From positions 80,332,526 to 80,396,525 of the forward strand of contig NW_022098076.1 of assembly GCF_002288925.2 (NCBI RefSeq): a stretch of DNA of 64,000 nucleotides, written 5' to 3'. Position numbers and translations under genes: made by a program. This document shows, piece after piece, positions 21,090-31,652 of this stretch (positions are counted from its first letter, which is position 1; each line of letters begins with the position of its first letter). The notes below the pieces were generated by a model. The model saw nothing but the letters and a program-made list of their open reading frames with translations, was not told the DNA's origin and ran no database searches. Origin of the DNA: Delphinapterus leucas. Its lineage: Eukaryota > Chordata > Mammalia > Artiodactyla > Monodontidae.

Positions 21090-21235
21090 GAACAAGCTTT
21101 GCTGTGTTCCTTCACTGTTTCAGGTCCCTAGACACCGGGGTTGCCAAGATGAATGGATTACAGTGCTTGGCCCCAAGAGCCTCAGACTCTAGAAACATGG
21201 ACACGCAAACCACCACAGCATGCACGATCTCTCCA
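21090..21235 (-). mobile_element. L2 fragment
   Basis: GACACCGGGGTTGCCAAGATG followed by GGCCCCAAGAGCCTCAGACTCTAG is the common reversed L2 motif (gain of cargo, then GAGCTTACAGTCTAG-like). Confidence 0.5.
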
Positions 21236-21477
21236 GACAGCTGAGCTCTCCTGCACACATTCCATGTCTGAAATTTAAGGCATTTCCTAGCACTCACTCC
21301 CCATGAGCAGAAGAGCCAAGAGTTCGTCAACTTCTTCCTGCCTGAGGCCTTGCCAGGGTATCTCAAGCTTCTCCAAGCCACATACCTTTCTACTCACTCT
21401 CTTCTTGGGCTTCATCTCTCCCCGTGTGTGAAGCGTGGGAAGTGGTCTTCCCCATTACAGCATCTTGCCTTGGCCCC
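21236..21477. other. Unassigned sequence
   Basis: No repeat or gene recognised. Confidence 0.35.
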
Positions 21478-21690
21478 TGTTATGGACTGAAATGTGACCT
21501 GCCCCACCCACCACCAACCCCCCTCCCTGCGAACAAATCCAAATTTTGAAATACCAACCCCACAGTACCTAGAATGTAACCATATTTGGAGATAAAGTCT
21601 TTAAAGAGGTAATTATGTTAAAATGTAGCCCTTAGGGTGGGGCCCTAATCCAGTAGTACTGGTGTCCTTATGAGAAGAGGAAGCGACAGC
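21478..21690 (+). mobile_element. Truncated MLT1-type MaLR LTR, likely 5' LTR
   Basis: TGTTATGGACTGAAATGTGAC, ACCTAGAATGTAACCATATTTGG, GGGGCCCTAATCC and TGGTGTCCTTATGAGAAGAGG are the first ~210 bases of an MLT1 LTR. It stops abruptly at the block shared with arm A. It probably is the 5' LTR of the element whose 3' LTR is 22244-22665, with its end and most internal sequence deleted. Confidence 0.82.
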
Positions 21691-22243
21691 AATCCACCTT
21701 TACATCAGGTACTGTGATAGAGTGCAAATTATTACTTATAAAGGCCTCTGGTCACAGGGGAAAAGTACTTCACAATGAGGTATAATATTCTCAGTTCCCA
21801 GTGCTTAGATTTTTATAATTGTATAGCTTAGACCTTTACAGTATTCTGTTTTTAAATGTATTTATTTTATTTATTTATTTTTGGCTGCGTTGGGTCTTCA
21901 TTGCTGTGTGCGGGCTTTCTCTAGTTGCAGCGAGCGGGGGCTACTCTTCATTGTGGTGCACAGGCTTGTCATTGCAGTGGCTTCTCTTGTTGAGGAGCAC
22001 GGGCTCTAGGCACGTGGGCTTCAGTAGTTTTGGTGGACAGGCTCAGTAGTTGTGGCTCATGGGCTTAGTTGCTCTGCGGCATGTGGGATCTTCCCAGACC
22101 AGGGCTCAAACCCATGTCCCCTGCACTGGCAGGCGGATTCTTAACCACTGAGCTACCAGGGAAGTCCGCATACCTTTACAGTATTCCTTAGTATATCCTC
22201 TCAACAGTGCCAGGAGAGAGGAAAACAGATATCATAATCCCCA
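21691..22243 (+). mobile_element. MaLR-linked shared block (arm B), split by a SINE
   Basis: Once the SINE at 21847-22171 and its duplication are removed, this is the inverted counterpart of 20075-20262. The match ends exactly at the truncated LTR on the left and at the next LTR on the right, with a purine-rich GGAGAGAGGAAAA (22213-22225) just before the latter, as a polypurine tract would be. Confidence 0.7.
21847..22171 (-). mobile_element. CHR-type SINE, long form
   Basis: From a TATTTATTTTA tail and GGCTGCGTTGGGTCTTC through box-B complement GGGCTCAAACCC to GAGCTACCAGGGAAGTCC. Perfect 15-bp target duplication ACCTTTACAGTATTC at 21832-21846 and 22172-22186. Confidence 0.94.
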
Positions 22244-22665
22244 TGATTATGGGCTGAATTATGTCTTCCCCAAATTCATATGTTAAAGTCCTAACCCCTA
22301 GTACCTCAAAATATGACTGTAATTGGAGATAGGGCCTTTACAGAGATAAAGTGAAAATGAGGCCAAGCGCGGGTCCTATACCAATCTGATTAGTGTCCTT
22401 ATAAGAAGAGGCGATTAGGATACATGCAACACACAGAAGAGGAAGAAACACCAGGGATGTGAGTTCACAGAGAAAAGGCCATTTGAGGATGTAGCAAGAA
22501 GGCAGCCATCTGGCGATCAAGGAGACAGACCTCACTAGAAACCAAACCTCTGACACCTTGATCTTGAACTTCCAGGCTCCATAATTGTGAGAAAATAAAT
22601 TTCTGTTTAAGCGTTAAGCCACTCCGTATGGTGCTTTGATATGGCAGCTCTAGAAGACTAATACA
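22244..22665 (+). mobile_element. MLT1-type MaLR LTR (arm B)
   Basis: TGATTATGGGCTGAATTATG, CCTAGTACCTCAAAATATGAC, AGTGTCCTTATAAGAAGAGG, TTGATCTTGAACTTCCAGGC, GAGAAAATAAATTTCTG and the terminal GACTAATACA give a complete LTR. Flanks of the whole 21478-22665 element are GCCCC and GGCTC, a possible decayed 5-bp duplication. Confidence 0.9.
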
Positions 22666-23669
22666 GGCTCTAACTCAGTCTTAAACCAATAAATCCCCGA
22701 ACGCTGCGTGGTCACCCCGTGACCTAGGCATAAATGAGCTATTATTCCTAGTCTGGGAAGCCTAGCAATAATACAGAAGAGATCGTGAACTGCATACATT
22801 TCCCCCTAAACGCAAAATAAATGTATCCACAACTCAAGTACCCCGCAGATGGAGCCTCCAAATGCCTGTGAGCACTCCCAGCAGCACATGAACCAGGGGA
22901 AGTTTGATGGAGGGTAGGTTGGAATGTGAAGTGACAGCAGACATTAATACCTTACGTTTGAAAGTCTTACAAAACCATATGCACACCTGAACATTGCTAG
23001 GGCCCAAACAGGGTCCTGGAAGGAGCCACTATAAATGAAAGTGGCTGAAGGTGAACAGTTATCTTCATGGTAAATCCACCTCTGGTTCTTCCAGTGGGAA
23101 ACATGGCAAGAGATCAGAGAGATGGAGGAGAAAGAAATTGAGGTGTTTACTGCCCTAGCTTCCTCCCTGTAGGTTGCTACACGCTGGCTAAATCCTTCAA
23201 CAGAAGGTCACTGCTCCAAGTCCCAGTAACTGCTCCCTCCCCTTGCCCCTCAGGCCTAAGGTTGGATCAGTGCCCCACTAGCTATGCCTTGTGGTTTCCC
23301 TACACCATCCCTGAACCTTTAAAGTAGTCTGTTAAACTCTCTTCAAGTTACCTATTTTAATTGTTCCATCTGTTTTCTCTAGGGCCTCTGGTTTAGACTG
23401 GTCTATAGAAAGTTCTGAAATGTTATTAAATGAATGAATGAATGAGCAGTACAGGAAGTATGGACTCTGGGCTTGGACCAGAGTTTAAAACCAACTTAGG
23501 AGAGTAGAGTCAGGGGAATCCAGTCTATTCCCTATCACCCTCATCCACCTCCTGTGACACCTTGATATCCAGAAGGAGAACAAAATTTTATCAGTCAAAA
23601 GTCGAATAGATCTGCTAAAAGTATACGGAACCAGCCAAGTGAACTGAGAAATACAAGTCGTGGACTCTC
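22666..23669. other. Mostly unassigned; LTR-like tail near 23270-23400
   Basis: TGCCTTGTGGTTTCCCTACACC, TTAAACTCTCTTCAAGTTACC and CCATCTGTTTTCTCTAGGGCC recall the end of an old LTR-type repeat I cannot name. An (ATGA)n patch lies at 23431-23445. The rest is unassigned. Confidence 0.35.
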
Positions 23670-23680
23670 TGGTCAGGGAG

Positions 23681-23897
23681 GGGGCTTCCCTGGTGGCACA
23701 GTGGTTGGGAGTCCGTCTGCCGATGCAGGGGACATGGGTTTGTGCCCCGGTCCGGGAAGATCCCACAGGCCGCGGAGTGGCTGGGCCCGTGAGCCGTGGC
23801 CGCTGAGCCTGCACGTCCCGAGCCTGTGCTCTGCAACGGGAGAGGCCACAGCAGTGAGAGGCCCGCGTACGGCAAAAAAAAAAAAAAAAAAAAAAGA
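23681..23897 (+). mobile_element. Cetacean CHR-2-like SINE
   Basis: Head GGCTTCCCTGGTGGCACAGTG, box-B-like GGGTTTGTGCCCC, body GGGCCCGTGAGCCGTGG, tail GCGTACGGC then A21. Perfect 11-bp duplication TGGTCAGGGAG at 23670-23680 and 23898-23908. Confidence 0.96.
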
Positions 23898-23966
23898 TGG
23901 TCAGGGAGCATTGAGTAGAGTTCCCTGTGTGGTGACCTAAATGGGAAGGAAATCCAAAAAGAAGGA

Positions 23967-24059
23967 GATGTCTGTATATATATAGCTGATTCACTTTGCT
24001 ATACAGTAGAAACTAACACAACATTGTAAAGCAACTATACTCCAATAAAAATTAAAAAA
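23967..24059 (+). mobile_element. Severely 5'-truncated L1 (3' end only)
   Basis: TATATATAGCTGATTCACTTTGC, ACACAACATTGTAAAGCAAC and CTCCAATAAAAATTAAAA are the L1 3' terminus. AAAAAGAAGG at 23956-23965 and 24060-24069 is the target duplication. Confidence 0.9.
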
Positions 24060-24076
24060 AAAAAGAAGGTCAGGGA

Positions 24077-26164
24077 GAAGACTAGAGACGTTTGGTGAGT
24101 TAGAAACCTGTCTCAAAAGTGAACATGGGGTCTGTGACCTTGAGGATGTGTAAATTTATTGTTGGGGCAGTTGTTACCATTTCCCTACCTCCCACCAACT
24201 CTCAAACCAGCCTGTTCCAGTTTTATATATTGAGGGTACACCATACGCCATTGCAAATATGCTTCTCCGGCTAACAATCGTCAAGGTTACAGTCCTGAGT
24301 ATTCACCTTCCTAGGCTGCTCTTGAAGAGATTTTCTTAAAGCTGTGAGCAATATTGCTAAGATTCTCTAGAGAAAGACTTCTGTTTTCTTTGGTCTTTAT
24401 TCTTGGTATCAAATGGCAACAAAATATTATACCAAAATACACTCCCATGCTAGAAATTTTCCAGTGGAATAAAAATTGTCTCCAAAACAAGAACCAGAAA
24501 TGATGCTTATGTCATCAAACCAGTGATTGCTATTGCAGAAAATATGGCTGTCAGATTTGAAGAAATGCTGATCCGCTGTCAGGGAGAAAGCTGCTGTTTC
24601 AGCATAGCCCTGTTTATTTAGAGAAAAATTCCCTAAGTTGGCAGCTTCACACCTGTCTATTAGCCCTGCTTCCCACATACTTCAATTTTGATGTCCAGTA
24701 CTGATAATGGAGATCTCTTTTCGTGCTATCATATTAATATTTCCTAACTCAGTTAACTTACACGGTGTGCAGTAGACCCTGACAGCAGGTGAGAAATATA
24801 TTGACTTTCTGGCCAATATGCTGAGCTTTGTAAGAAATGCTTCTTTGAAGGTTATGTGTTTCCAGCTCTGTTTATGGTTGTGGAGATAGATTTTTTTTCT
24901 CATTCAGTTATGAATACAATCAAGATCTCACATTTATTCTCTTACGATTAGTAGCATTCATAATGGAAAATTGAGATTATAGGTAAAACCAAGGTAAGAA
25001 AACAGCCAGAGGTTCTCTATCCTACCCAGAAAGCTGTGACTACAATGTGGTCAGCACCAAGTATTGACCATGGGTTTATGGGGTACCTCTTATAAAAGGC
25101 CTATAGGTATGTCTGTGGTCTTTCTATCACAGAAAGAGGTAGATTCTTTCATCATAGTGCTGTAAAGTATACTAATCATTTTACTCCTTAAAGATTACTG
25201 AGTCGTCAAGTAAAATTGTTTCAGGTTGTGTCCAAGAATATGAGGGAGGTGAGAAATGATGACACCTGTTTTAATATATTCTGGAAATATTTCCTTGGAG
25301 GATAAGTGAAAACCAAGAAGTAATTTAGCTGTTTGCTTTAGAAGATTCCTGCAAACCAATTTATCCAGGAAAACAGTTTCCCCATCTGGGAAAACAGCTC
25401 TGTTACCAGGAAATGGATTATCCACCTGTGGAAAGAGTTTGCCTATCAGATAACAGCTTACTCATCAAAACCCATACCTTGCTGTGTCCACCTATCCTAA
25501 ACTATTACGTCATAAACTCTTCCCAATATTGATTGGTTCCCTGTATAGAAAAATCAGCCTTATACTGCTAGAGCCCCGAGCCCCAATGCTGTCTTTGTTG
25601 AAATCCTCCTTCTGAGACACTATGAGTATTGTCAAGGTGACGTTTTTCTTTGCTATAGTAAGTTTAATAAAAATTAGCTTTGCGGGAGTTGACAGTCCAC
25701 AGAATGGAGAAAAATAACCAATATTTATTGAGTATTTTTGTAGGTGCTCGTTATGTGTCAGACTGATATATTTTATTATCCATTTCCTTTGCTAATGGTG
25801 TATGGGGCACATTTAAGTCAGTGCTAAGTTATGCTGCGACCTGGGCTAGGAGAAATTAAAGTCCTAGATCTTGTTATTTATTCTGAACACTAAGATTCAT
25901 AATGAAAAGCAGTGGACACTTGAAACCTTATTTACTGTGAAAGGACTAAAAATGGCAAGACTTTAGGCCTTAAGCAAACTTTTCATTCTTTATGTGCAAT
26001 CCCATGTACCTCTACAAATGTCATGTTAACAGAAGTGGGTATGAAAAATCCTTCCTTTCCACCCTCCCTTTCTACCCAATGCTTCCCTCCTGAAGTTAGC
26101 ATCTATGGCTATTACCTTTGCTCAAACAGCTAGTATGGCCCCATAATTCTTTGCTCAGCTCTAG
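24077..26164. other. Long unassigned stretch
   Basis: About 2 kb without a recognised gene or confident repeat. CAATATTTATTGAGTATTTTTG near 25713-25735 could be the end of a reversed MIR. Open frames of 60-83 codons are on the minus strand only and unrelated to anything I know. Confidence 0.4.
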
Positions 26165-26693
26165 TGTTATGGGTTGAATTGTGCCCCTTCCCCCAAGAAA
26201 GATTTGTTGAAATCCTAACCCCCATTACCTCAGAATGTGACTTTATTTGGAAATAGAATCTTTATATAGGTTATTAATTTATAATAAGGTCATTAAGGTT
26301 GGGCCCTAGTCCAAAATGACTGGTGTCCTTATAAAAAGGGGAAGTTTGGATACAGAGGTAGATACATAGAGAGGGAAGACACACAGAGAAGACATCCACG
26401 TGATAGGAGTGATGCATCTGAAGCCAAGGAATGCCAAGGATTACCGGCAGACACCCGAATCTAGAAGAGACAAGGAAAGATTCTCCCCTAGAGTCATCAA
26501 AGAGATCATGGCTTTGCCAACACCATGACTTCAGACTTCTAGCTTCCAGAACTGTGAGACAACAAATTTATGTTTCTTTAAGCCACCCAGTTTTTTGGTA
26601 CTTGGTTACTTTGGTAACTTTGGTACTTTGGTAACTTTGGTACTTTGGTACTTGGCTCCTAGCAGCCCTGGGAAACTAATACACCCAAAGTCA
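26165..26693 (+). mobile_element. MLT1-type MaLR LTR, full length
   Basis: TGTTATGGGTTGAATTGTGCC, ACCTCAGAATGTGACTTTATTTGG, CTGGTGTCCTTATAAAAAGG, CCAAGGAATGCCAAGGATTACC, GAACTGTGAGACAACAAATTT and GGGAAACTAATACA give the whole LTR in order. A small local expansion of ACTTTGGTA units lies near its 3' end. Confidence 0.93.
26596..26656 (+). repeat. ACTTTGGTA-type minisatellite in an LTR
   Basis: Seven or so near copies of TTTGGTA(C/A)C units where MLT1 copies normally have a single GGTACTTTG. Confidence 0.88.
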
Positions 26694-26934
26694 ACATTTT
26701 AAAGGAAAAATAATTACATAAAACATTTCATTATTTTTATTGTATATTATATTTTAAACTTATTTAATGTGGTTGGAGGCAATGTTAATGGGTAAAAAGA
26801 ACTGAATGCTGGGTTTGGGTTCCCTCGATGGACTTTTTACACTGATTCTTATAGAAATAATTTTCCTTTATAGGTCTTTTTGAAATAAACTATCTTTTCC
26901 TAAAATATGACTTTGATGTGTAACATAGACACCT

Positions 26935-27075
26935 GGATCTACTCTGGGCTGAGTGCTTTACATTTATGACCTACATCATTGATGCAGTTATCGATAACCT
27001 TTTCTGAAGATAGGGAAATAAGTTAAAAAATGTTAACTTGCCCAAGGTCACATAGCTGATAAATGATCAAGTCCG
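26935..27075 (-). mobile_element. MIR SINE
   Basis: GGGCTGAGTGCTTTACATTTATG, AAGATAGGGAAATAAG and AACTTGCCCAAGGTCACATAGC are the MIR core in reverse. Confidence 0.78.
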
Positions 27076-27310
27076 TCATGCCAACTACCTGCCATCTTAA
27101 AACAAAGTCCACCTTTCAACTCCACAGTTTCATTATTATAGGAACTAATTACCAGCATCAACTTACAGTAAGGGATCATCATAGGATCAATGCCCAATGT
27201 CATGAAAGAGAAGAGCTGCTTTGGAAAATTAAGATATCAGTGACCAAGGTATTTTCTCCAACCTTTCAAAGAATAGTGTGTATATATATTTACTCTAGAA
27301 AGATTTAGAT

Positions 27311-27380
27311 GAAAGTATACTAGGTATCAGAGCCTGTGCTAGGTACTCTCATAGATAATAACTTTCTATGCTCATGCCAA
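27311..27380 (-). mobile_element. MIR fragment
   Basis: CTAGGTATCAGAGCCTGTGCTAGGTACTCTCATAG resembles the reversed MIR 3' half. Short. Confidence 0.45.
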
Positions 27381-28554
27381 CAGAAAAAAATCTATTACAA
27401 AATATTAATATTATAAAAGGTTCGTATTAAAACAACACAAATTAAATTTTACTGACAAGCAGGGATAATTTAGAATTCTCCACCATTCCCTCATTCACTG
27501 TTAGAGATGGATTTGATAAAATATTTTCAATGTTGCATTATGGGCTTCCTCTGTAACTTTAGTCTGTCTCAGTGTTTCTCAATCTTTGATGATAGAAGAA
27601 GGATTCCTGTACAAGACTGTGCACAGTGTGTCAGGCATACTATACTTTGTGAGTCATTTAATGGCTTTTCAAAGATAATTTTAATTACACATAATTTTTG
27701 CCTTTGTGCTAACCCTGGGTTTAATGTGCAATTTCTTAGCAGCTACTGTGATTCAGCTCCAAATTTTGTGCTGAATTTCCAGTATCCACTATAAGAAGGA
27801 CAACATGATCATAAAAAGTTCCAGACTAAATTATGTAAAGGTTAATTTGAAGAACTCAGAAGGGGAATTAGTGCTGTCTAGGAACTAATATGGATTCATT
27901 GGGAAAAGTCCTGCCACTAAACTTGACCAGGTTTCTAAGTTATTTGATAAGTAGACTGATCTGTAGGTCAAAATTTCAAAGTAGTTGAAAAAAAATCTTG
28001 TATCATCCTTAGGACAGAAGGTGAAGTGTGGGCTGAACCACCATGACGTGAATTCATAACGCATTGAAGGACCCTAACTAAATGGTGACTAGCTTCACCT
28101 TAGAAAGAAGTCACTGGTGGCAGGTTGAAAGAGTCTATTCTGATTTTCTTGTTGAAAATACTTAAAGGGGATTAATACGGGGTTGCAAAATATAAATTTG
28201 TCTCATTTGCAGATAATGTGATTCTGGGAGGAATCACTGATGCCCTGGATAATTGAATTAAAAAGAACTCAGTAAGCTAGAACTATAAGTCAACTCAAAC
28301 ACCATAAAGTATACTACTGATAAATATAAATCCTGCTCTAGGATCTCCAGACCAAATACATACGTAAAGGAAGATGAAAGGGTGGAAAAGATTTGTAGTC
28401 TTTATTTGGCTGACTTATCAACAGATAGGTAAGCATAGATGATAACGGCAATTCGAGATGCCTTAGTGATAACCTGGAACAATGGAGATAATCTTTTGAC
28501 TTCTCCGGTTTTGCTCAGGCCACCCTTTGACCAGTGATGTCATCTGGGGCAACA
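27381..28554. other. Unassigned, right part may be ancient LINE
   Basis: No repeat is identified with confidence in 27381-28100. From about 28130 (GGGGTTGCAAAATATAAATTTG, CAGATAATGTGATTCTGGGAGG) the sequence may already be upstream parts of the CR1/L3-like element that is clear from 28555. Confidence 0.35.
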
Positions 28555-28915
28555 AAGTCTAATAGAAATGTCAATAAACTGAAACAGACCTAGAGGAGAG
28601 AAAACCAAAGAAAGGTGAGAACACTTAAGTCACGTCACATGAGGACCCAGCTGGAGATGCTTCATGAGTATAGGAGGAAAAATGACACGTGTCTTCAAAT
28701 ATTTGTATGACTGTCACCAAAAAGTATTCAGATCCATCTATACTGTCCCTATGGTGGAACCAGAGGCTATAGGGGCAAGTAGCAGGAAGGCGGATTCTGG
28801 TTCAAAATAAAAAGAGCTTTTTAGAGCTGCCAAAAATGGGACAGGCTGTCCCCTTGCCCTGAAGATTTTCATGCAAGGGTGAATGGCCCTTAGTTGAGGA
28901 AATACGGCTATCACT
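28555..28915 (+). mobile_element. Ancient CR1/L3-like LINE 3' region
   Basis: CAATAAACTGAAACAGACCTAGAGGAG, GTCACATGAGGACCCAGCTGGAGATG, ACACGTGTCTTCAAATATTTGTATGACTGTCACC, AGGCGGATTCTGG and GAGCTGCCAAAAATGGGACAGGCTGTC follow the order of the conserved 3' end of CR1-clade LINEs as I know them. Heavily diverged. Family level (L3) is inferred. Confidence 0.55.
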
Positions 28916-29164
28916 TCCAATTGCCTATTTAATATCCATCCTCTAATTTTTTCCCTTTCTAACCATACCTCAGCTTTATTTGGAGGTAAATAAATGTCCC
29001 AGTTCTCACCATAGAGGGCCTTAGACCTTAGAGAAATTCCCTAAAATGCTGGAGCATTTTGTTAAGCTTTTGATTTCCTAATAAGAAAAGAGAGATGTGA
29101 CTGGTGGCCACCTCCCCTCTTTATTCTGCCTTGAATGCAGATGTGATGTTAAGAGCTGCAGAAG

Positions 29165-29379
29165 GGCTTCCCTGGTGGCACAGTGGTTGAGAGTCTGCCT
29201 GCCGATGCAGGGGACACGGGTTTGTGTCCTGGTCCGGGAAGATCCCACATGCCACGGAGCGTCTGGGCCCGTGAGCCGTGGCCGCTGAGCCTGCACGTCC
29301 CGAGCTTGTGCTCTGCAACGGGAGAGGCCACAACAGTGAGAGGACCGCATACCGCAAAAAAAAAAAAAAAAAAAAAAAA
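29165..29379 (+). mobile_element. Cetacean CHR-2-like SINE
   Basis: Head GGCTTCCCTGGTGGCACAGTG, body GGGCCCGTGAGCCGTGG, GAGAGGACCGCATACCGC and an A23 tail. The flanks AAGAGCTGCAGAA and AAGAGATATAGAA are a possible target duplication with mismatches. Confidence 0.94.
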
Positions 29380-29439
29380 GAGATATAGAATAAAGCCAAA
29401 TAGGCTAGAAAGAAAATATCAGGGTACACTGCCTATAGT

Positions 29440-29572
29440 AAAGGTGATGTGAAACTTTTATTAAAGAAAGAGAGAGAGAGAGAGTGTGTGTGCACGTGTG
29501 TGTGTGTACACCAGGTTTTGATGTTAAATATATTTCTTACTGTGAGTCAGGCTCAAAAATATTTGAAAGCCA
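29440..29572. mobile_element. hAT-like MER tail with AG/TG microsatellite
   Basis: CAGGCTCAAAAATATTTGAAAGCCACT resembles the terminus at 57712, and both copies carry TG-rich interiors. The AG/TG array runs 29464-29510. Class is a guess from the terminus. Confidence 0.35.
29464..29510 (+). repeat. Compound (AG)n(TG)n microsatellite
   Basis: AAAGAAAGAGAGAGAGAGAG passes directly into TG units. Confidence 0.95.
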
Positions 29573-30536
29573 CTAATTAAGAGGTTTACTGCCTAGACAA
29601 ACACTTAATTTGAATAATACAGTCTTTAGAACATTTTGTATCCTGTTTCATTTTTATGATTAAACTGACAGGAAGTAAAGTTATTCAGGGCATTGACCAC
29701 TGTTAATTAAACAAATGTCTCCTGATTTTGGAATGATATGTTCTGGTTTCCTATTGCTCTTTTGGCTCATACAAATGTTCATACTTTATTTGGTGAGAGG
29801 ATTGTTTGTTCTTTTGCTGCTCTTACGTCCTTCTTTCTCACTGATAGTGATTTATTTCCCAGAACATTCTCTACCTTCATTTCCATAATTCTGACGATTA
29901 GTTCCAACATTCCTACTTTCAATCTGATATAAATTCCGTTTTTTAAAATTAGACCATCTCTATTCTTGAAATGTTCAGGAGCCACGGTAGTGTTCTTCAC
30001 TTTTCACTTTCTCACTTGCACAAGGTGAAGACTGTGCTTTATTTCTCTTAGTTTTACTAAGTGCTTGTTGAAGGTATCAAGCAAGAGCACAGTTGCCAGA
30101 ACCAATTGACAGATGCTGGTTCTAGAGGGGAAAGATGCTGACGAAGAGGGGAATGAAGTGGTATGATTGGATACATATAGTTTCTGGAGAATTATCACAT
30201 ACATTGAAATAATTCAAGTGTGCCTACAAAATAATTAGAATCATACTACAAAACAAAGAGATCTCAAGGATCCTCCTAGCAGATCTGAATTTGGTCTGGA
30301 AGGAGCATTGGGAATTCCTGACTGGGTATGCCGCCAATGCCACCAGAATCTCAGGTCTTTTAAAACTTAGTGTGACCTCATGGACAGGGCTGATAAGAAC
30401 TGAAGTTATTTCTGATAAAAAAAAAAAAACAGCAGGGGACTGACTGCAAGCTTTCATTGGACCACAAGACTCACTGGTCTCTAACCTCTATAATGTGTCA
30501 GACTCAACCCCAGTAAGACTTTCATCTGCTGCTTTG
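29573..30536. other. Unassigned non-coding sequence
   Basis: No repeat or gene recognised. An A12 run lies at about 30418-30430. Confidence 0.4.
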
Positions 30537-30541
30537 GCCCT

Positions 30542-30907
30542 TGCTATGGACTGAATGTTTGTGTCTCCATCAAAATTCATATGTTGAAACCTAACTTACA
30601 AAATGATGGTATTTGGAGGTGGGCCTTTGGGAGGCTATTAGTATATAAGGGCAGGGCCCTCATGGATAAGATTAGTGCCCTTATTATAGAAAGACCCCAG
30701 AGAACTCCTTACTCCCTTCCACCATGTGAGAACAAAGTGAGGAGACAGCCGTCTATGAATCAGGAAGTAAGTTCTCAACAGACACTGAATCTGCTGGCAC
30801 CTTGATCTTGGTTCCCAACTTCCAGAACTTTGAGAAATAAATTTCTCTTGTTTATAAGCTAGTCTATGGCATTTATTCCATTACAGAAGCCTGAACAGAT
30901 GAAGACA
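30542..30907 (+). mobile_element. MST/MLT1A-like MaLR LTR with intact 5-bp duplication
   Basis: TGCTATGGACTGAATGTTTG, ATGATGGTATTTGGAGGTGG, GACCCCAGAGAACTCC, CTTCCACCATGTGAGAAC, GAGAAATAAATTTC and GAAGACA are a complete MaLR LTR of the MST/THE side of the family. GCCCT flanks it exactly on both sides (30537-30541 and 30908-30912), the 5-bp duplication expected for ERVL-MaLR. Confidence 0.95.
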
Positions 30908-30912
30908 GCCCT

Positions 30913-31384
30913 CATCCCTGCCCACTGATCAAGTCTGAGCTTATCTTGCCCCAGTTCTGCCCTGACCCTCTAGTACTCGTGTCTTTACCTCCATCCAGTG
31001 ATGGTGCCAGGCCCCACCTCTGCCACCTTTGACTTAACCCTTATTGCCAATGTTATGCTCCCCTCTCCTGCAGCACAGCAGATTTTGTCTTTTGCTCCAC
31101 TTTGAAATTATCTGCCCACTAACTTGCCTTCTCTGCTCCCCACCATTATCATCACTAATAAATGAATATTTTGTGGTGTGCAGTACGAAAATCCCAATAA
31201 TAGCAATTGCAATGTTGGGTGTTAATGCTCTGCCCGTCATCTTGTTTGCTTAAATTAGTTTGGAATTATTTTTTTTCTTATATTTGTAACCAAAAGAATC
31301 CTGATTGATAATGTATTAATTCCCATTCTGTTATAGATATTAATTAACATATTAATTCCAACTAGCTGTAGAACATATGACAAT
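30913..31384. other. Unassigned non-coding sequence
   Basis: No repeat or gene recognised. Confidence 0.4.
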
Positions 31385-31620
31385 CTTTCTGATCCTGTTT
31401 CCTAATCTGAAAAGTGAGGGAATTGAATTAGATTATTTCTTTTCTTTTCTTTTTTTTTGGCCGTACCACGCAGTGTGTGGGATCTTAGTTCTCCAACCAC
31501 GGATTGAAGCTGTGCCCTCTGCAGTGGAAGCATAGAATATTAACCGCTGAACTGCCAGGGAAGTCCCCATGAATTATATATTTCTGAGGTCTTCTTTCAT
31601 ATCCAAAATTATCTGAACAT
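31385..31620 (+). mobile_element. MIR-like element split by a SINE
   Basis: TCCTGTTTCCTAATCTGAAAAGTGAGGGAATTGAATTAGATT on the left and CTGAGGTCTTCTTTCATATCC on the right join across the SINE into a known MIR-type stretch. Confidence 0.55.
31441..31569 (-). mobile_element. Bov-tA/CHR-like SINE in a MIR
   Basis: TTTTCTTTTTTTTTGGCCGTACC tail side, GGGATCTTAGTTCTCC, head complement CTGCCAGGGAAGTCC. Flanks TGAATTAGATTATTTCT (31424-31440) and TGAATTATATATTTCT (31570-31585) form a diverged duplication. Confidence 0.9.
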
Positions 31621-31652
31621 ACTTTTACTGGAGTTCAAAAAAGGCAAAGCAG

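Noticed and set aside
23485..23994. 169-codon minus-strand frame
   Set aside because: Its middle is the antisense of a CHR SINE. The same pseudo-protein recurs at every CHR copy (for example 18307-18525, 29078-29350, 33063-33386, 47483-47713, 63402-63716).
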